From positions 1 to 59,594 of the forward strand of contig CAZSVQ010000002.1 in the NCBI GenBank assembly GCA_964610345.1: a DNA stretch of 59,594 bases. Reading direction: 5' to 3'. Origin of the DNA: HK-STAS-PATE-36 sp964610345. GTDB taxonomy: Bacteria > Patescibacteriota > Saccharimonadia > Saccharimonadales > JAGQNJ01. Position 1 is the first letter of the stretch, and every line of letters begins with the position of its first letter. Made by a program: the position numbers and the translations under genes. This document shows positions 42,349 to 52,275 of the stretch, piece after piece. The notes under the pieces were generated by a model that was not told the origin of the DNA, did no database searches, and saw only the letters and a program-made list of their open reading frames with translations.

Positions 42349-43505
42349 AAAAAATATATATTGATGGGTTAGGTTTAGTTGAGGGTCATTTTAGTGGGGT
42401 TGGTCAGTATATATTGGGAATTATTCTGGGTTTTGACCAGATACTAGAAGAAACAATAAATCGTGGTGAAAACGCACCTAATATTAAAATAATTATTCCA
42501 TATAACACAGTCAGTAGATTTAATGAATTTGGCTTTAAGCATATTTCATACAAAAAATTTCCCCTTTCTTTTAGATATATGTCTGCACTTTGGTATAGGG
42601 GCAAGCTACCGCCTATAGATTTATGGTGTGGAAAAGGTAAATATATATTTCCTAGGTTCGTTGACATGCCGCTGAAATTTAGTGAAAGCAATATCTTAAC
42701 TATTTTTGATTTATCTTATGAGTTATATAAACAATACTCTGAAGAAAGGAATGCAAAATTTATGTCTACTTTTGTAAAGGATTCAATAAAACGGACTAAA
42801 GCAATTGTAGCGATATCAGAAAATGCCAAAAAAGAGATTATTAAATTTTATAAAGTTCCGTCATCAATGGTAAAAGTGGCCACCCCGGCCGTAGACCAAA
42901 CTCATTTTTACAGAAGAAGTGACGAAGAGATCAACAAAACAAAACTCAAATACGGCATTAAAGCCAAAAACTATATTCTAGCACTATCTAATTTAGAGCC
43001 TCGCAAAAATCTAGAGTCCTTAGTAGACTGCTATTGTGAGCTTCCAGAAAAATTACGTAAAGATACTGCCTTACTGTTGGTAGGTGTTAATGGTTGGAAA
43101 GCAGATAAACTTTTTAAGAAGATTCTTGAAAAAGTTGAAGAGGGTTTTAATATATTACGTCCAAATGAGTATGTTTCTGATAGTGACAAACCGGCAATCA
43201 TTTCTGGAGCAAGTATGCTTGTTTACCCAAGTCATTATGAAGGATTTGGCATTCCACCACTTGAAGCTCTGGCTTGTGGGGTGCCAGTAATAACATCAAA
43301 TAATTCATCGCTGCCTGAGGTAGTTGGTAATGCCGGAATAATGGTTCCTAGCAACAACAAGAAAAAACTATATAAAGCTATGATTGATTATTTAGAGAAT
43401 ATTGAAAATTATACAAAAAAAGCTATTATAGAAGGACCAGAACGTGCCAGCCAATTCTCGTGGAAGAAAAGTGCACAAGTTTATTACGACTTACTTGAAA
43501 ATTAA
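42345..43505 (+). CDS. GT4 glycosyltransferase, second of a duplicated pair
   Basis: A 386-residue enzyme sharing an identical C-terminal domain with the preceding gene and differing in the N-terminal 85 residues (about half identical, e.g. IYIDGLGLVEGHFSGVGQYI) and in the last 10. With the donor site identical and the acceptor-side domain different, the pair may use the same nucleotide sugar on two acceptors. It overlaps the previous gene by 4 nt and precedes a third GT4 gene by 3 bp. Confidence 0.9.
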   Translation: MKKIYIDGLGLVEGHFSGVGQYILGIILGFDQILEETINRGENAPNIKIIIPYNTVSRFNEFGFKHISYKKFPLSFRYMSALWYRGKLPPIDLWCGKGKYIFPRFVDMPLKFSESNILTIFDLSYELYKQYSEERNAKFMSTFVKDSIKRTKAIVAISENAKKEIIKFYKVPSSMVKVATPAVDQTHFYRRSDEEINKTKLKYGIKAKNYILALSNLEPRKNLESLVDCYCELPEKLRKDTALLLVGVNGWKADKLFKKILEKVEEGFNILRPNEYVSDSDKPAIISGASMLVYPSHYEGFGIPPLEALACGVPVITSNNSSLPEVVGNAGIMVPSNNKKKLYKAMIDYLENIENYTKKAIIEGPERASQFSWKKSAQVYYDLLEN

Positions 43506-43508
43506 CTT

Positions 43509-44885
43509 ATGAAAATAGCTATAGATATTACTCCACTTCAAAACCTACACAGCGTAAGAGGGATTGGATCAGTTGTCAGAAACTTATTGTCCGACCTTGA
43601 ATATTATGAACCAGAAAAATATGAGTATTTATTTTTAGCGCTTGACGACGACATATCAAACACTGAAAAAATAGTATCTGACTTGGTTAATAAAAATAAG
43701 GTTAAATATTCTATTAATTTTGTATTTCCGTATACAGCTCCTATACACAAAAATCAAAGTGAGCTTAAAACTTTAGCCATTAAATTATCACCAGGTATAG
43801 CTAAGCGCATGGGGAGATTAATTTTACAGTTAATTGCCATCACAAGAAAGACCTTGGACTTCGTTAAATTAAGAGTCGGGTTAAGCACAAGAAAAATTAT
43901 TCATTCACCTGATTTAGCTCCAGATATTTATTTACAGTTAGACCCAACAATACTTTTACCTAAATTCTCTCCGATTACAAAATCCATAATTATGGTACAT
44001 GATTTAATACCTTATGTATTAGAGCACGATTATCTTTTAAAATATAAGACAGCTAGGAAAAACAATATAGATCGTAGATCGTCCCTAAGAAGGCATCTTG
44101 ATAGGTTGATTTACATAAACACAATAAGACAAAATTGCAAAAACTGTGTTCATATATTGTCAGATTCAAGCCATACCAAAGACGACCTATTGAAGTATAC
44201 AAAAACTAACCCAAATAAAATAACTCCTGTTTTACTTGGTGTAAGAACTATTATTAACAATTTACCCGAAACCAAACCAATGTTGGTGGTTAAACACCTT
44301 TCGCCTTGGGGTTATATCGAAAAGCAGATTGCCTTGCCCAATAAACCATTTTTATTTTTTGCGGGAGGAGCTGATAACAGAAGAAAGCTAAAGGAAATCT
44401 TTGCCGCATTCAATAATCTCAAAGCCAAAAACTACGATATAGCTTTAGTTCTAGCCGGTGATACTATGGCCAATATTAGCGAACTACCTAACGATGAAGC
44501 GAGAGAATACCTGAAAAGCCATTCTACTTATTTGAATGATATTTATTTTGTTGGCTATGTAAGTGAGGAGACTTTGCATTGGCTCTATACAAATGCTTTA
44601 GTTTTTGTATACCCCAGCGTATATGAAGGTTTCGGTCTTCCGATTTTAGAAGCAATGCAATATGGTACGCCTGTAATTACTTACAAAAACTCGTCTATTC
44701 CAGAAGTGGCGGGTGATGCGGCAATGTACGCTAATGACTTTTTAAGTATTGAAAACCACGTAATTAATCTCTTAACAGACCCTAGTTTGTCTAAAAAATA
44801 TAGTGTGTTAAGCAAAAAACAGGCAGGTAAATTTTCTTGGCAACAAACCACCAAACAAATTCTTAGTATTTTAACTAGCTCTTAG
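43509..44885 (+). CDS. GT4 glycosyltransferase
   Basis: A 458-residue GT-B enzyme, longer than its neighbours by an insertion at about 85-150. It begins IAIDITPLQNLHSVRGIGSVVRNLL and carries FFAGGADNRRKLKEIFAAF and PSVYEGFGLPILEAMQYGTPV. This layout is seen in polymannan/rhamnan chain-building enzymes. It is last in a three-gene glycosyltransferase operon and its stop overlaps a convergent gene by 11 nt. Confidence 0.9.
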   Translation: MKIAIDITPLQNLHSVRGIGSVVRNLLSDLEYYEPEKYEYLFLALDDDISNTEKIVSDLVNKNKVKYSINFVFPYTAPIHKNQSELKTLAIKLSPGIAKRMGRLILQLIAITRKTLDFVKLRVGLSTRKIIHSPDLAPDIYLQLDPTILLPKFSPITKSIIMVHDLIPYVLEHDYLLKYKTARKNNIDRRSSLRRHLDRLIYINTIRQNCKNCVHILSDSSHTKDDLLKYTKTNPNKITPVLLGVRTIINNLPETKPMLVVKHLSPWGYIEKQIALPNKPFLFFAGGADNRRKLKEIFAAFNNLKAKNYDIALVLAGDTMANISELPNDEAREYLKSHSTYLNDIYFVGYVSEETLHWLYTNALVFVYPSVYEGFGLPILEAMQYGTPVITYKNSSIPEVAGDAAMYANDFLSIENHVINLLTDPSLSKKYSVLSKKQAGKFSWQQTTKQILSILTSS

Positions 44886-45771
44886 TATTTTTTTTAAAAT
44901 TTATCCAATCAATCGTTAAGCCATATATTGATCTTTTTATCCTGCTTAATAATCTTCTATTTTTCAAAGTAAGTGAGTTGTCGATTTTGAGTTGTTCGAC
45001 TGTATTTTGTAATTGTAAAATTTGAACATTTTTATCATTCAATACCTCTTGCAAATGTTTAATAGACTTATCTTTGCCTTTTCGTTCATTATAAAAATAT
45101 GGGCGCAGTGAGTTTGCCTGAATTTTAACGGCTCTTTCTTCAAAACCTTCGGTCCGACTCCATGATTCTTTGGCAATATAATATTCATTTAATCCATCAA
45201 TAATAAAAAGTTTATAATGACTGCTTAAAAGAGCCCCTTTCCATGGTTCGGTTATATGGTTTGCCTCAATGCACACTATTTCTGGCCTGTATAATTCCCA
45301 GTCATTACCTGCAATTACTTTGCCCTCAAAGCCTTCTACATCAATTTTTATAAAATTAATTTGTTTAACTTTGTGTCTTTTAAAAATTGTAGCCAAGGTA
45401 GAAACTTCCACATCGTAATCTTTATACTCTTGATTTTCCCCTTTTTCTTCAATACGCATTCTAGATAATGTTGAGTGCCCTTTTATATTGATATATTCTC
45501 TTATTTTTTGTCTACCTATTTTGTCTCCAATAGCTAGTTGCAGGTTTATGTCTTTTGGTCTTGATCTTATAAGTTCCTTGTGAAGGCTTTCGATAGGCTC
45601 AATGTTTATACCATTCCATCCATTTTGGTAAAATAGTTTTGTCACAGAATCATCATCTGGGTCATTAGCACCTACATCAACATAAAAACCTTTTTTTACA
45701 TCATAAAGAAGAGCTTTTAAAATTATATCTTCATTATATTGCGCGTATGTGATTATTGTTCCATCTTTCAT
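44875..45771 (-). CDS. FkbM-family methyltransferase with C-terminal coiled coil
   Basis: This 298-residue protein has an FkbM Rossmann core: GFYVDVGANDPDDDSVTKLF, INFIKIDVEGFEGKVIAG. From about residue 230 it ends in a helical coiled coil (HLQEVLNDKNVQILQLQNTVEQL) and basic tail. FkbM enzymes O-methylate sugars. The coiled coil may bind partner proteins or the export complex. It is the last of four minus-strand genes led by the ABC permease. Confidence 0.82.
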   Translation of the reverse strand: MKDGTIITYAQYNEDIILKALLYDVKKGFYVDVGANDPDDDSVTKLFYQNGWNGINIEPIESLHKELIRSRPKDINLQLAIGDKIGRQKIREYINIKGHSTLSRMRIEEKGENQEYKDYDVEVSTLATIFKRHKVKQINFIKIDVEGFEGKVIAGNDWELYRPEIVCIEANHITEPWKGALLSSHYKLFIIDGLNEYYIAKESWSRTEGFEERAVKIQANSLRPYFYNERKGKDKSIKHLQEVLNDKNVQILQLQNTVEQLKIDNSLTLKNRRLLSRIKRSIYGLTIDWINFKKNTKS

Positions 45772-45773
45772 GA

Positions 45774-46769
45774 TTATTCTTTATTATAATTATCTACTAA
45801 TATACCCAGGTCTTCTTCGTACGATCTAAAAAGTGAACTGTTTGCATGATTTAATGATGTTTCAACTTTAAAATCCTTGTCTCTATCATCAAATGATGCA
45901 ACTATTAGCCCATCTCCGCTAAATGACTCCAGAACATTATGAGCAGATATTATGTGCCCACCGTTTGATTTTATTAACTCTATGCACTCATTGTGTGTGT
46001 TTGGGTTATTTGAAAAATAATAATGATGTGTAGACACAAAAATAAATCTAATTTTATTAGCTTTAATAGATTTTAATGCACCTTTAATGGCAGAATATTC
46101 AAAACCTTGAACATCCATATGTAAAATATCTAGTTTTTCCCAGCCCTTTTCTTCTATTAAGCTATCTATTGTTCTGGTTTGTATGGTTGCTTTATTTAAA
46201 GAATCTGACTCCATCTCTATTTCTACCATTACACCATCTTCACTTCCTGCCGCACTTCTTATAAACTCTATACTTTTAATATCATTTAGTTTTGCATTTA
46301 ACCTGCCCAGCTTGAGGTTGCCTGGATCTGGCTCACAACAAAGATTTTTAGCACCTTTAATTTGCATATTAAACCATATAGAGTAATAAGCCCAAAAAGA
46401 GCCTAACTCAATCATTGTTGCATCCTTGTCTACCCTTTTTAATATCTCGTGAAATACTTTTTCCTCTTGAGGCTCATGATGCCCTTTTAATGTCTGTATT
46501 ATTTTAGCCATCCAGTCTCCATGATAGCCACCTTTTAATACAACCATCCCGTTGTGCATAACTTGCACATCTTTTCCGTTAATTTTTTTAATTTTACCGG
46601 CATCTTTATGTTTATTAATGTAGTTTGCGTCTTTGCAAGACACTGTCATTTCTGCGCGCTGATTCTCGTCCATTCTCCACAAACCTTCGGCTTCTTTAAG
46701 AATTACTAAAGGTGATCTTAAAATTTGCTTTTTTGATGTTTCTTTGTTTTGCTTTCTAAATAATTTCAT
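45774..46769 (-). CDS. FkbM-family methyltransferase
   Basis: The start is set at ATG 46769, preceded by GAAAGG, instead of a TTG 21 nt upstream. The 331-residue product has the SAM core MIELGSFWAYYSIWF, LCCEPDPGNLKLGRLN and KLDILHMDVQGFEYSAIKGAL, typical of FkbM. It lies between the Wzt-like ATPase and the second FkbM gene in one operon, which suggests methylation of the exported glycan. Confidence 0.82.
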   Translation of the reverse strand: MKLFRKQNKETSKKQILRSPLVILKEAEGLWRMDENQRAEMTVSCKDANYINKHKDAGKIKKINGKDVQVMHNGMVVLKGGYHGDWMAKIIQTLKGHHEPQEEKVFHEILKRVDKDATMIELGSFWAYYSIWFNMQIKGAKNLCCEPDPGNLKLGRLNAKLNDIKSIEFIRSAAGSEDGVMVEIEMESDSLNKATIQTRTIDSLIEEKGWEKLDILHMDVQGFEYSAIKGALKSIKANKIRFIFVSTHHYYFSNNPNTHNECIELIKSNGGHIISAHNVLESFSGDGLIVASFDDRDKDFKVETSLNHANSSLFRSYEEDLGILVDNYNKE

Positions 46770-46782
46770 TACTAACCTTTCT

Positions 46783-47982
46783 TTATACAATGCTAACTTT
46801 TAATTTTGGCGCAACTAAATAGGTGGTGTGAGTAGCTTTTCTGATTGAAAACTTAATTGCTTCATCCCACCAATCTACAACAGTAACTCCATTATCCAGC
46901 AACAAAGCAAGCGTAACGTAATACTCACCGTCTGATAGAATATTATCAAAATTCCAAGTTATCAATTTCTTCTCACCGATCTTTATTGGTTGGCTTTTTA
47001 TTTTTTCAATTAATGTATTTGATCCCATGATTTGGGTACCGGCTCCATTTTTTATCATAAAACCATATATAAGACTTTCACAGTCTTTGTTTGCTTTAGC
47101 AGTAAATCTTAGCTGAAGTATGCCTTCTGCTGTTTTAGAAAACTCTGGATTCGTTATTGCTGCTTGTTTTCCTCCCCACCTTTTTTTAACCTCACCCTCT
47201 GTTGTATCACTCTTTATCTCAGGATTAACTTCTGCCATTAATTGCTCGTACATTAATGCCACCCTATGAGACTGATCTATTTTTATTAATTTATTACTTT
47301 CTATAAATGCTACTCTATCACAGTATTCTCTCACTACATTCATGTCATGACTCACAAATACCACTGTTTGTTTTTGCTTTTTAAGCAGTTGAAAATACCT
47401 AAAGCATTTGCGCTGAAAATCAGCGTCGCCAACCGCCAAAACCTCATCTATCAATAAAATGTCGGCCTTTGCACGTATTGCCATAGAAAACGCCAAACGT
47501 ACTTGCATTCCTGATGAGTAGTTTTTAAGTTTTTTATCCATAAATTTGCCCAGTTCGGCAAATTCTACCACCTCATCATAAAACTTATCTACTTCTTTGC
47601 TAGAAAACCCAAGCATTGCACCGTTCATGTAAACATTTTCTTTGCCGGTAAGCTCTGGGTTAAAGCCAACCCCAAGTTCAATAAACGGCACAAGCTTGCC
47701 ATTTACTTCTGTTTTACCTTTTGATGGCTGATATATGCCTGCGATTATCTTAAGTAGTGTACTTTTACCAGAACCATTGCGGCCAACAATTCCAAAAAAT
47801 TCACCTTTTTTAATATCGAATGAAATATTTTTTAAAGCATGTTGGGTTTTTTGGTTTTTATCTACACCCTTAAACATCCCCGTGAATAAACTTTTTACTG
47901 TGTTGGCTCGTTCTGATGAGTAGTTAAAATCTTTGTAAACACCATCTACTCTTATTGCAACTTCTTCATTATCTGCTGACAT
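46783..47982 (-). CDS. wzt: ABC transporter ATP-binding subunit for polysaccharide export (Wzt-like)
   Basis: A 399-residue protein: Walker A GRNGSGKST (67-75), signature NYSSGMQVRLAF, Walker B ILLIDEVLAVGD, and a C-terminal beta-sandwich from about 255 that matches the Wzt carbohydrate-binding domain. Wzt with such a domain recognises the finished, capped non-reducing end of the glycan before export. It is preceded by its permease 2 bp upstream and followed by two methyltransferase genes. Confidence 0.92.
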   Translation of the reverse strand: MSADNEEVAIRVDGVYKDFNYSSERANTVKSLFTGMFKGVDKNQKTQHALKNISFDIKKGEFFGIVGRNGSGKSTLLKIIAGIYQPSKGKTEVNGKLVPFIELGVGFNPELTGKENVYMNGAMLGFSSKEVDKFYDEVVEFAELGKFMDKKLKNYSSGMQVRLAFSMAIRAKADILLIDEVLAVGDADFQRKCFRYFQLLKKQKQTVVFVSHDMNVVREYCDRVAFIESNKLIKIDQSHRVALMYEQLMAEVNPEIKSDTTEGEVKKRWGGKQAAITNPEFSKTAEGILQLRFTAKANKDCESLIYGFMIKNGAGTQIMGSNTLIEKIKSQPIKIGEKKLITWNFDNILSDGEYYVTLALLLDNGVTVVDWWDEAIKFSIRKATHTTYLVAPKLKVSIV

Positions 47983-47984
47983 TA

Positions 47985-48794
47985 CTAAACCTCCTCTGCG
48001 AAGTATTTTGACCGACTTCTAAAATATGTAACCGCAACTATCGCACACCCTACAACTAACAATAAAGGTATTATTCTTACCCAAGGCCTATCTGGGTAAA
48101 TTGATCCGATGGTTTGTGTTTGCGGGGAGACTAATACAAAACGAGCATCTTGTATAATTTGCGCCAGCGGATTAAGTATGGCAAGTTTTGCGGCTTTTGG
48201 TGGCAAAAGACTTATTGGGTACAGTATCGGCGTGGCATAAAACAGCCCTTGTAGAACAACTTCCCAAATATGGCTAACATCTCTTAGCCTTACATAAGCA
48301 GCGCTCAAAATAAAACCAATTGCCAAAGACAGTACAAATAACTCAATTATTATTAACGGTAGTAAAATTATGTATTTTGTTATCTCTACTCCACTTATGA
48401 CCATAAAAATTGCAATAATAATAAAGTTTAAAAATAAATTGATCAAAGCAGAAAACGAAGATGCCATAACAATAACATATTTAGGGAAGTTAATCTTTCG
48501 GAGCAAATCACCCTTGCCCACAATTGAAGAAATACTCCCAGATGTTGCCTCTGAAAAAAAGTTCCATAAAACTATACCGAGCAATAAGTAAACGGCGTAG
48601 TGGGGTATATCGTTGCCAATACGTAAAAATTTTGTAAAAACAATGTATAAAATTACAAATAACGCCAGTGGCTTTAATAACGACCAAACGTACCCTAAAA
48701 ATGATCCTTGATACCTTAACTTAAAGTCTGTAATTACAAGTTGCCTTAACAATATGGCCGAATATCTGTATCTGCTTTGAATTTTATTAAACAT
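47985..48794 (-). CDS. wzm: ABC-2 type polysaccharide export permease (Wzm-like)
   Basis: A 269-residue, six-helix permease: ITDFKLRYQGSFLGYVWSLLKPL near the N-terminus and DVSHIWEVVLQGLFYATPILYP in the pore region, which are hallmarks of Wzm/TagG. It moves undecaprenyl-linked glycan across the membrane with the adjacent ATPase. It heads the export operon and is divergent from a GT4 gene 49 bp away. Confidence 0.92.
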   Translation of the reverse strand: MFNKIQSRYRYSAILLRQLVITDFKLRYQGSFLGYVWSLLKPLALFVILYIVFTKFLRIGNDIPHYAVYLLLGIVLWNFFSEATSGSISSIVGKGDLLRKINFPKYVIVMASSFSALINLFLNFIIIAIFMVISGVEITKYIILLPLIIIELFVLSLAIGFILSAAYVRLRDVSHIWEVVLQGLFYATPILYPISLLPPKAAKLAILNPLAQIIQDARFVLVSPQTQTIGSIYPDRPWVRIIPLLLVVGCAIVAVTYFRSRSKYFAEEV

Positions 48795-48843
48795 TCACTA
48801 TACATAATACCAGTTATCGCTCTTTAATAGTATAATGGCCGTA

Positions 48844-49956
48844 ATGAATATATTGTTTGATGCAAGCCCGATTGCTGGCCAAAAATCTGGAGTAGGCCAC
48901 TTCTCGCAAAGGCTACTAGAGAGCATGGCAAAAGGCGACGACCAAATTACTGCTTACTATTTTAATTTTATTGGCAAAAACAAAATCCCGCCTCTGCCAA
49001 CCAGTAAAAATATTGCATACAAAGAAATTAGGTTTATGCCGTCCAAACTAATTTCTGTATTAAACCGCTTAGGAGTACAACTACCAATTGAATTATTTGT
49101 GGGCTTTAAGAAGTTTGATTTTGCTATTTTTCCTAACTTTGTAAACTATCCTAGTATCAGAAAGTTAGAGTCTTTTACAGCAATACATGATTTGTCATTT
49201 ATTGATTGCCCCGAATACACACAAAATGCTAATAAAAATTTTTTACAAAAGTTTGTACCTAAATCTATTAAAAGATCTTCTGGCATTCTTACTATTTCTG
49301 ACTTCTCAAAGAAACGGATTCAAGAATATTATAATGTCAAGAAAGACAACATTCTTGTATTACCTATACCTTACGAAGATAAAAAATCTATCGGCAGCAT
49401 TAGCGAATCAATACGTTCTATTGCAAAAAGGAAGTACTTTCTTTATGTAGGTACTATTGAGCCTAGGAAAAACATTACAGGGTTAATTAATGGTTTTGTG
49501 AAACTACCACCAAACATCAGAAAAGAGTACGCTTTGGTATTGGCTGGAGCAATTGGCTGGAAGACCGAAAGCACAATGAGAGCAATTAAAGAAAATAAAG
49601 ATATTATAAATTGTAAAATTACCGGATACGTTAATGACGCTGAGCGTAATTTTTTATATAAAAATTCCAATGCTGTTTGCTTGTTGTCGCATTACGAAGG
49701 TTTTGGAATGCCGATTCTTGAAGCAGCACACTACAAAAAGCCCTTAGTACTGAACTCTATAGAGGTATTAAAAGAGGTGGCTGGCCCAAATGCTTATTAC
49801 TGTGACGCTAACAACCCGAATGACGTTGCGCGGGCACTAAAAAAATCAATTACAGACAAAACACCTAGCTTGGTTAATAAAGAATACTCCTGGAACAAAA
49901 ACATGGTTAGGTTAGATAAATTTATTCAAAACAAATTACAGGGAGCAAAGCTATGA
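48844..49956 (+). CDS. GT4 glycosyltransferase
   Basis: The start is taken as ATG 48844 since TATAAT (48831-48836) ends 7 nt before it; the ATG at 48835 lies inside that hexamer. The 370-residue GT-B protein begins ILFDASPIAGQKSGVGHFSQRLL and has VGTIEPRKNITGLI and LSHYEGFGMPILEAAHYKKP. It belongs to the same subgroup as the duplicated pair. It overlaps the downstream Rmd-like gene by 4 nt. Confidence 0.9.
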   Translation: MNILFDASPIAGQKSGVGHFSQRLLESMAKGDDQITAYYFNFIGKNKIPPLPTSKNIAYKEIRFMPSKLISVLNRLGVQLPIELFVGFKKFDFAIFPNFVNYPSIRKLESFTAIHDLSFIDCPEYTQNANKNFLQKFVPKSIKRSSGILTISDFSKKRIQEYYNVKKDNILVLPIPYEDKKSIGSISESIRSIAKRKYFLYVGTIEPRKNITGLINGFVKLPPNIRKEYALVLAGAIGWKTESTMRAIKENKDIINCKITGYVNDAERNFLYKNSNAVCLLSHYEGFGMPILEAAHYKKPLVLNSIEVLKEVAGPNAYYCDANNPNDVARALKKSITDKTPSLVNKEYSWNKNMVRLDKFIQNKLQGAKL

Positions 49957-50882
49957 TGAGTATATTGGTTACTGGGATAAACGGGTTTGTTGGCAAACAT
50001 TTAGCTCGTGAGCTTTACAATAACAACATTAAGATTTATGGATGTGGGCTTGATAGCAACCTAGATGAATCACTACTTAATGTTGTTGCTGGTTTTACGT
50101 CAAACTGCGATCTAACTCACCCAAAAGATGTAGCTAGGCTCCCTCTAAAAGAGGTTGATGCAATAATAAATTTAGCAGGGCTTGCCCAAGTGGGCAGTTC
50201 GTTTGGGGAATCCGAAAAATACAACAGCATAAACATTAAAGTTCATACAACTGTTGCTGAGGCAATTCAAAATATTAAAAAACCGATTCGAATGGTGTCT
50301 GTAAGCACTGGGGCTGTATACGACAATCATCAACCCATGCCCTTAAACGAAACAAGCGATCTAATAAAAGAGGGTTCACCTTATGCGCAAAGTAAAATTG
50401 CTATGGAAAACGCCCTACAACCATTTATTGAAAGCGGAATGGATGTTGTAATTGCGCGGCCTTTTAATCATATTGGGCCAGGCCAACTGCCTGGGTTTTT
50501 AGTACCTGATTTAGCCAGGCAAATACAACAAAGTTCCACACTGAAAGTCGGAAATTTAAAAACAAGGCGTGACTACACGGACGTACGTGACGTAGCTAGA
50601 GCCTACCGACTATTAGCTACTAAACCAAAACTTAATCACAAAATTTATAACGTTTGCAGTGGAAAAAGTGTGGTTGGTGAATCAATATTAAAACACCTTT
50701 TGAATTCGTTTGAAAAACCAAATTTAGATATTATTATAGATAAAACTAAAGTCCGCCCCAATGACCCGCAAAACATCATAGGTGACAACTCTCGCCTCAC
50801 AGAAGAAACGGGTTGGTTGCCTAAAATACCACTTGAGGCAACAATTAATGACTTTGTGGCTAACTTAAAAATGAATTCTTAG
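49953..50882 (+). CDS. rmd: GDP-4-keto-6-deoxy-D-mannose reductase-like (GDP-D-rhamnose forming)
   Basis: A 309-residue short-chain dehydrogenase: VTGINGFVGKHLAREL, INLAGLAQVGSSF, SVSTGAVYD, YAQSKIAME and ARPFNHIGPGQLPGFLVPDL, the last typical of Rmd. With convergent gmd it completes GDP-mannose to GDP-D-rhamnose. GDP-6-deoxy-talose synthesis is possible instead. Its stop overlaps the gmd stop region by 4 nt. Confidence 0.85.
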   Translation: MMSILVTGINGFVGKHLARELYNNNIKIYGCGLDSNLDESLLNVVAGFTSNCDLTHPKDVARLPLKEVDAIINLAGLAQVGSSFGESEKYNSINIKVHTTVAEAIQNIKKPIRMVSVSTGAVYDNHQPMPLNETSDLIKEGSPYAQSKIAMENALQPFIESGMDVVIARPFNHIGPGQLPGFLVPDLARQIQQSSTLKVGNLKTRRDYTDVRDVARAYRLLATKPKLNHKIYNVCSGKSVVGESILKHLLNSFEKPNLDIIIDKTKVRPNDPQNIIGDNSRLTEETGWLPKIPLEATINDFVANLKMNS

Positions 50883-51916
50883 GCCTCTTGTGTGAGGTCG
50901 TGTTGAACCATGAGTTTTACTAACCCAGGGAAGTCAACCTTGCGCTTCCAGCCTAATTTTGTCTCCGCCTTCGTTGGGTCTCCGAGCAGAATATCTACTT
51001 CAGCTGGTCTGAAAAATTCTGGATTTATTTTTATTAAAACTTTACCTGATTTTTTATCTACGCCAGTTTCTTTAACTCCTGAACCATTCCATTCCAAATC
51101 AACACCAGTTTCTTTAAATGCTAGCTCACAAAATTCTCTTATCGTATGAGTTTCACAAGTTGCCAAAACATAATCATCGGGTTCATCTTGTTGGAGCATG
51201 CGCCACATCCCTTCAACATAATCACCTGCGTAACCCCAATCACGCTTAGAATCCATATTGCCAAGTTCTAGTACATCTTGTTTGCCAAGTTTAATTTTAG
51301 CAGCAGCTTGACTAATTTTACGTGTTACAAACTCTGGGCCTCGCCTTTCGCCCTCGTGATTAAACAATATTCCGCAGCTTGCGTGCATTCCGTAACTTTC
51401 ACGGTAATTTTTTGTAATCCAATGGCCATAAAGCTTAGCCACACCATATGGGCTTCGTGGATGAAACAGTGCATCCTCATCATAGCCTTTGTCAGGCCTG
51501 TTGTAATCTAGCCCACCGAACATTTCAGAAGTTGAAGCTTGATAAAAACGTGATGTTTTTTCTAAACCAGCCAGCCTAATTGCTTCTAATACATTCAACA
51601 CACCTTTGCCGGTAACGTCCACAGTTAAAAGTGGATCCTTAAATGAATAGCCGACATGACTAATGGCTGCAAGATTGTAAACTTCATCTGGTTTGATATC
51701 TTGTAGGGCTCTGGTTAGCGCTGATAGATCAAGTAAATCCGCTAAAATCAAGTTAACAAACGGCATTTCGTTTTTTAGAGCTTGGTAACGCGGGTGACTT
51801 GCCTCGGTTTGACCTCGCATTACACCAAACACCTCATAACCTTTATCATTTAAAAGCTTGGCAAGGTGACCACCGTCCTGCCCTGCTACACCTGTTATAA
51901 ATGCTTTTTTTGCCAT
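50879..51916 (-). CDS. gmd: GDP-mannose 4,6-dehydratase
   Basis: A 345-residue enzyme with ITGVAGQDGGHLAKLL, YNLAAISHVGYSF, ASTSEMFGG, SPYGVAKLYGHW, the RRGPEFVTRKIS signature and WGYAGDYVEGMW. It converts GDP-D-mannose to GDP-4-keto-6-deoxy-D-mannose. It uses the product of ManC (33 kb) and feeds Rmd, whose gene is convergent with it. Confidence 0.95.
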   Translation of the reverse strand: MAKKAFITGVAGQDGGHLAKLLNDKGYEVFGVMRGQTEASHPRYQALKNEMPFVNLILADLLDLSALTRALQDIKPDEVYNLAAISHVGYSFKDPLLTVDVTGKGVLNVLEAIRLAGLEKTSRFYQASTSEMFGGLDYNRPDKGYDEDALFHPRSPYGVAKLYGHWITKNYRESYGMHASCGILFNHEGERRGPEFVTRKISQAAAKIKLGKQDVLELGNMDSKRDWGYAGDYVEGMWRMLQQDEPDDYVLATCETHTIREFCELAFKETGVDLEWNGSGVKETGVDKKSGKVLIKINPEFFRPAEVDILLGDPTKAETKLGWKRKVDFPGLVKLMVQHDLTQEA

Positions 51917-51941
51917 CAGTTTAGTTTACCTCCATTTTTGG

Positions 51942-52169
51942 TTAATCAGAAAATTCGCCATTATTACCTTGTGTAATTATTCCATTATATACTAAATGAA
52001 GCTCGTCTAAGCTTACGCCTTTTTCGTGTGCAAGCTTTTTGCGAAAGTCATCGAGTGATTCGTTATAATCTTCGATTGTTCCATTAGTACGGCTTATAAA
52101 ACCATCGATTGACTCACCGTTACCCTGCATTGGAAAACGAATATCATAATTTTCTGACTCCATACTCAT
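51942..52169 (-). CDS. Small acidic protein, unknown
   Basis: A 75-residue protein starting at ATG 52169, with AAGGAG about 10 nt upstream. Sequence MSMESENYDIRFPM ... DDFRKKLAHEKGVSLDELHLVYNG shows a helix rich in charged residues. No family is recognised. It sits just upstream of gmd on the same strand. Confidence 0.5.
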   Translation of the reverse strand: MSMESENYDIRFPMQGNGESIDGFISRTNGTIEDYNESLDDFRKKLAHEKGVSLDELHLVYNGIITQGNNGEFSD

Positions 52170-52275
52170 ATATTGCAAACTCCTTATTTATTTTTACCAA
52201 TACTATTATATGTGTATTGGCTTAATTATTCTGGTTTGTTTTTTACAATAGTTGCCTATGGGTTAGAGCATTTTT

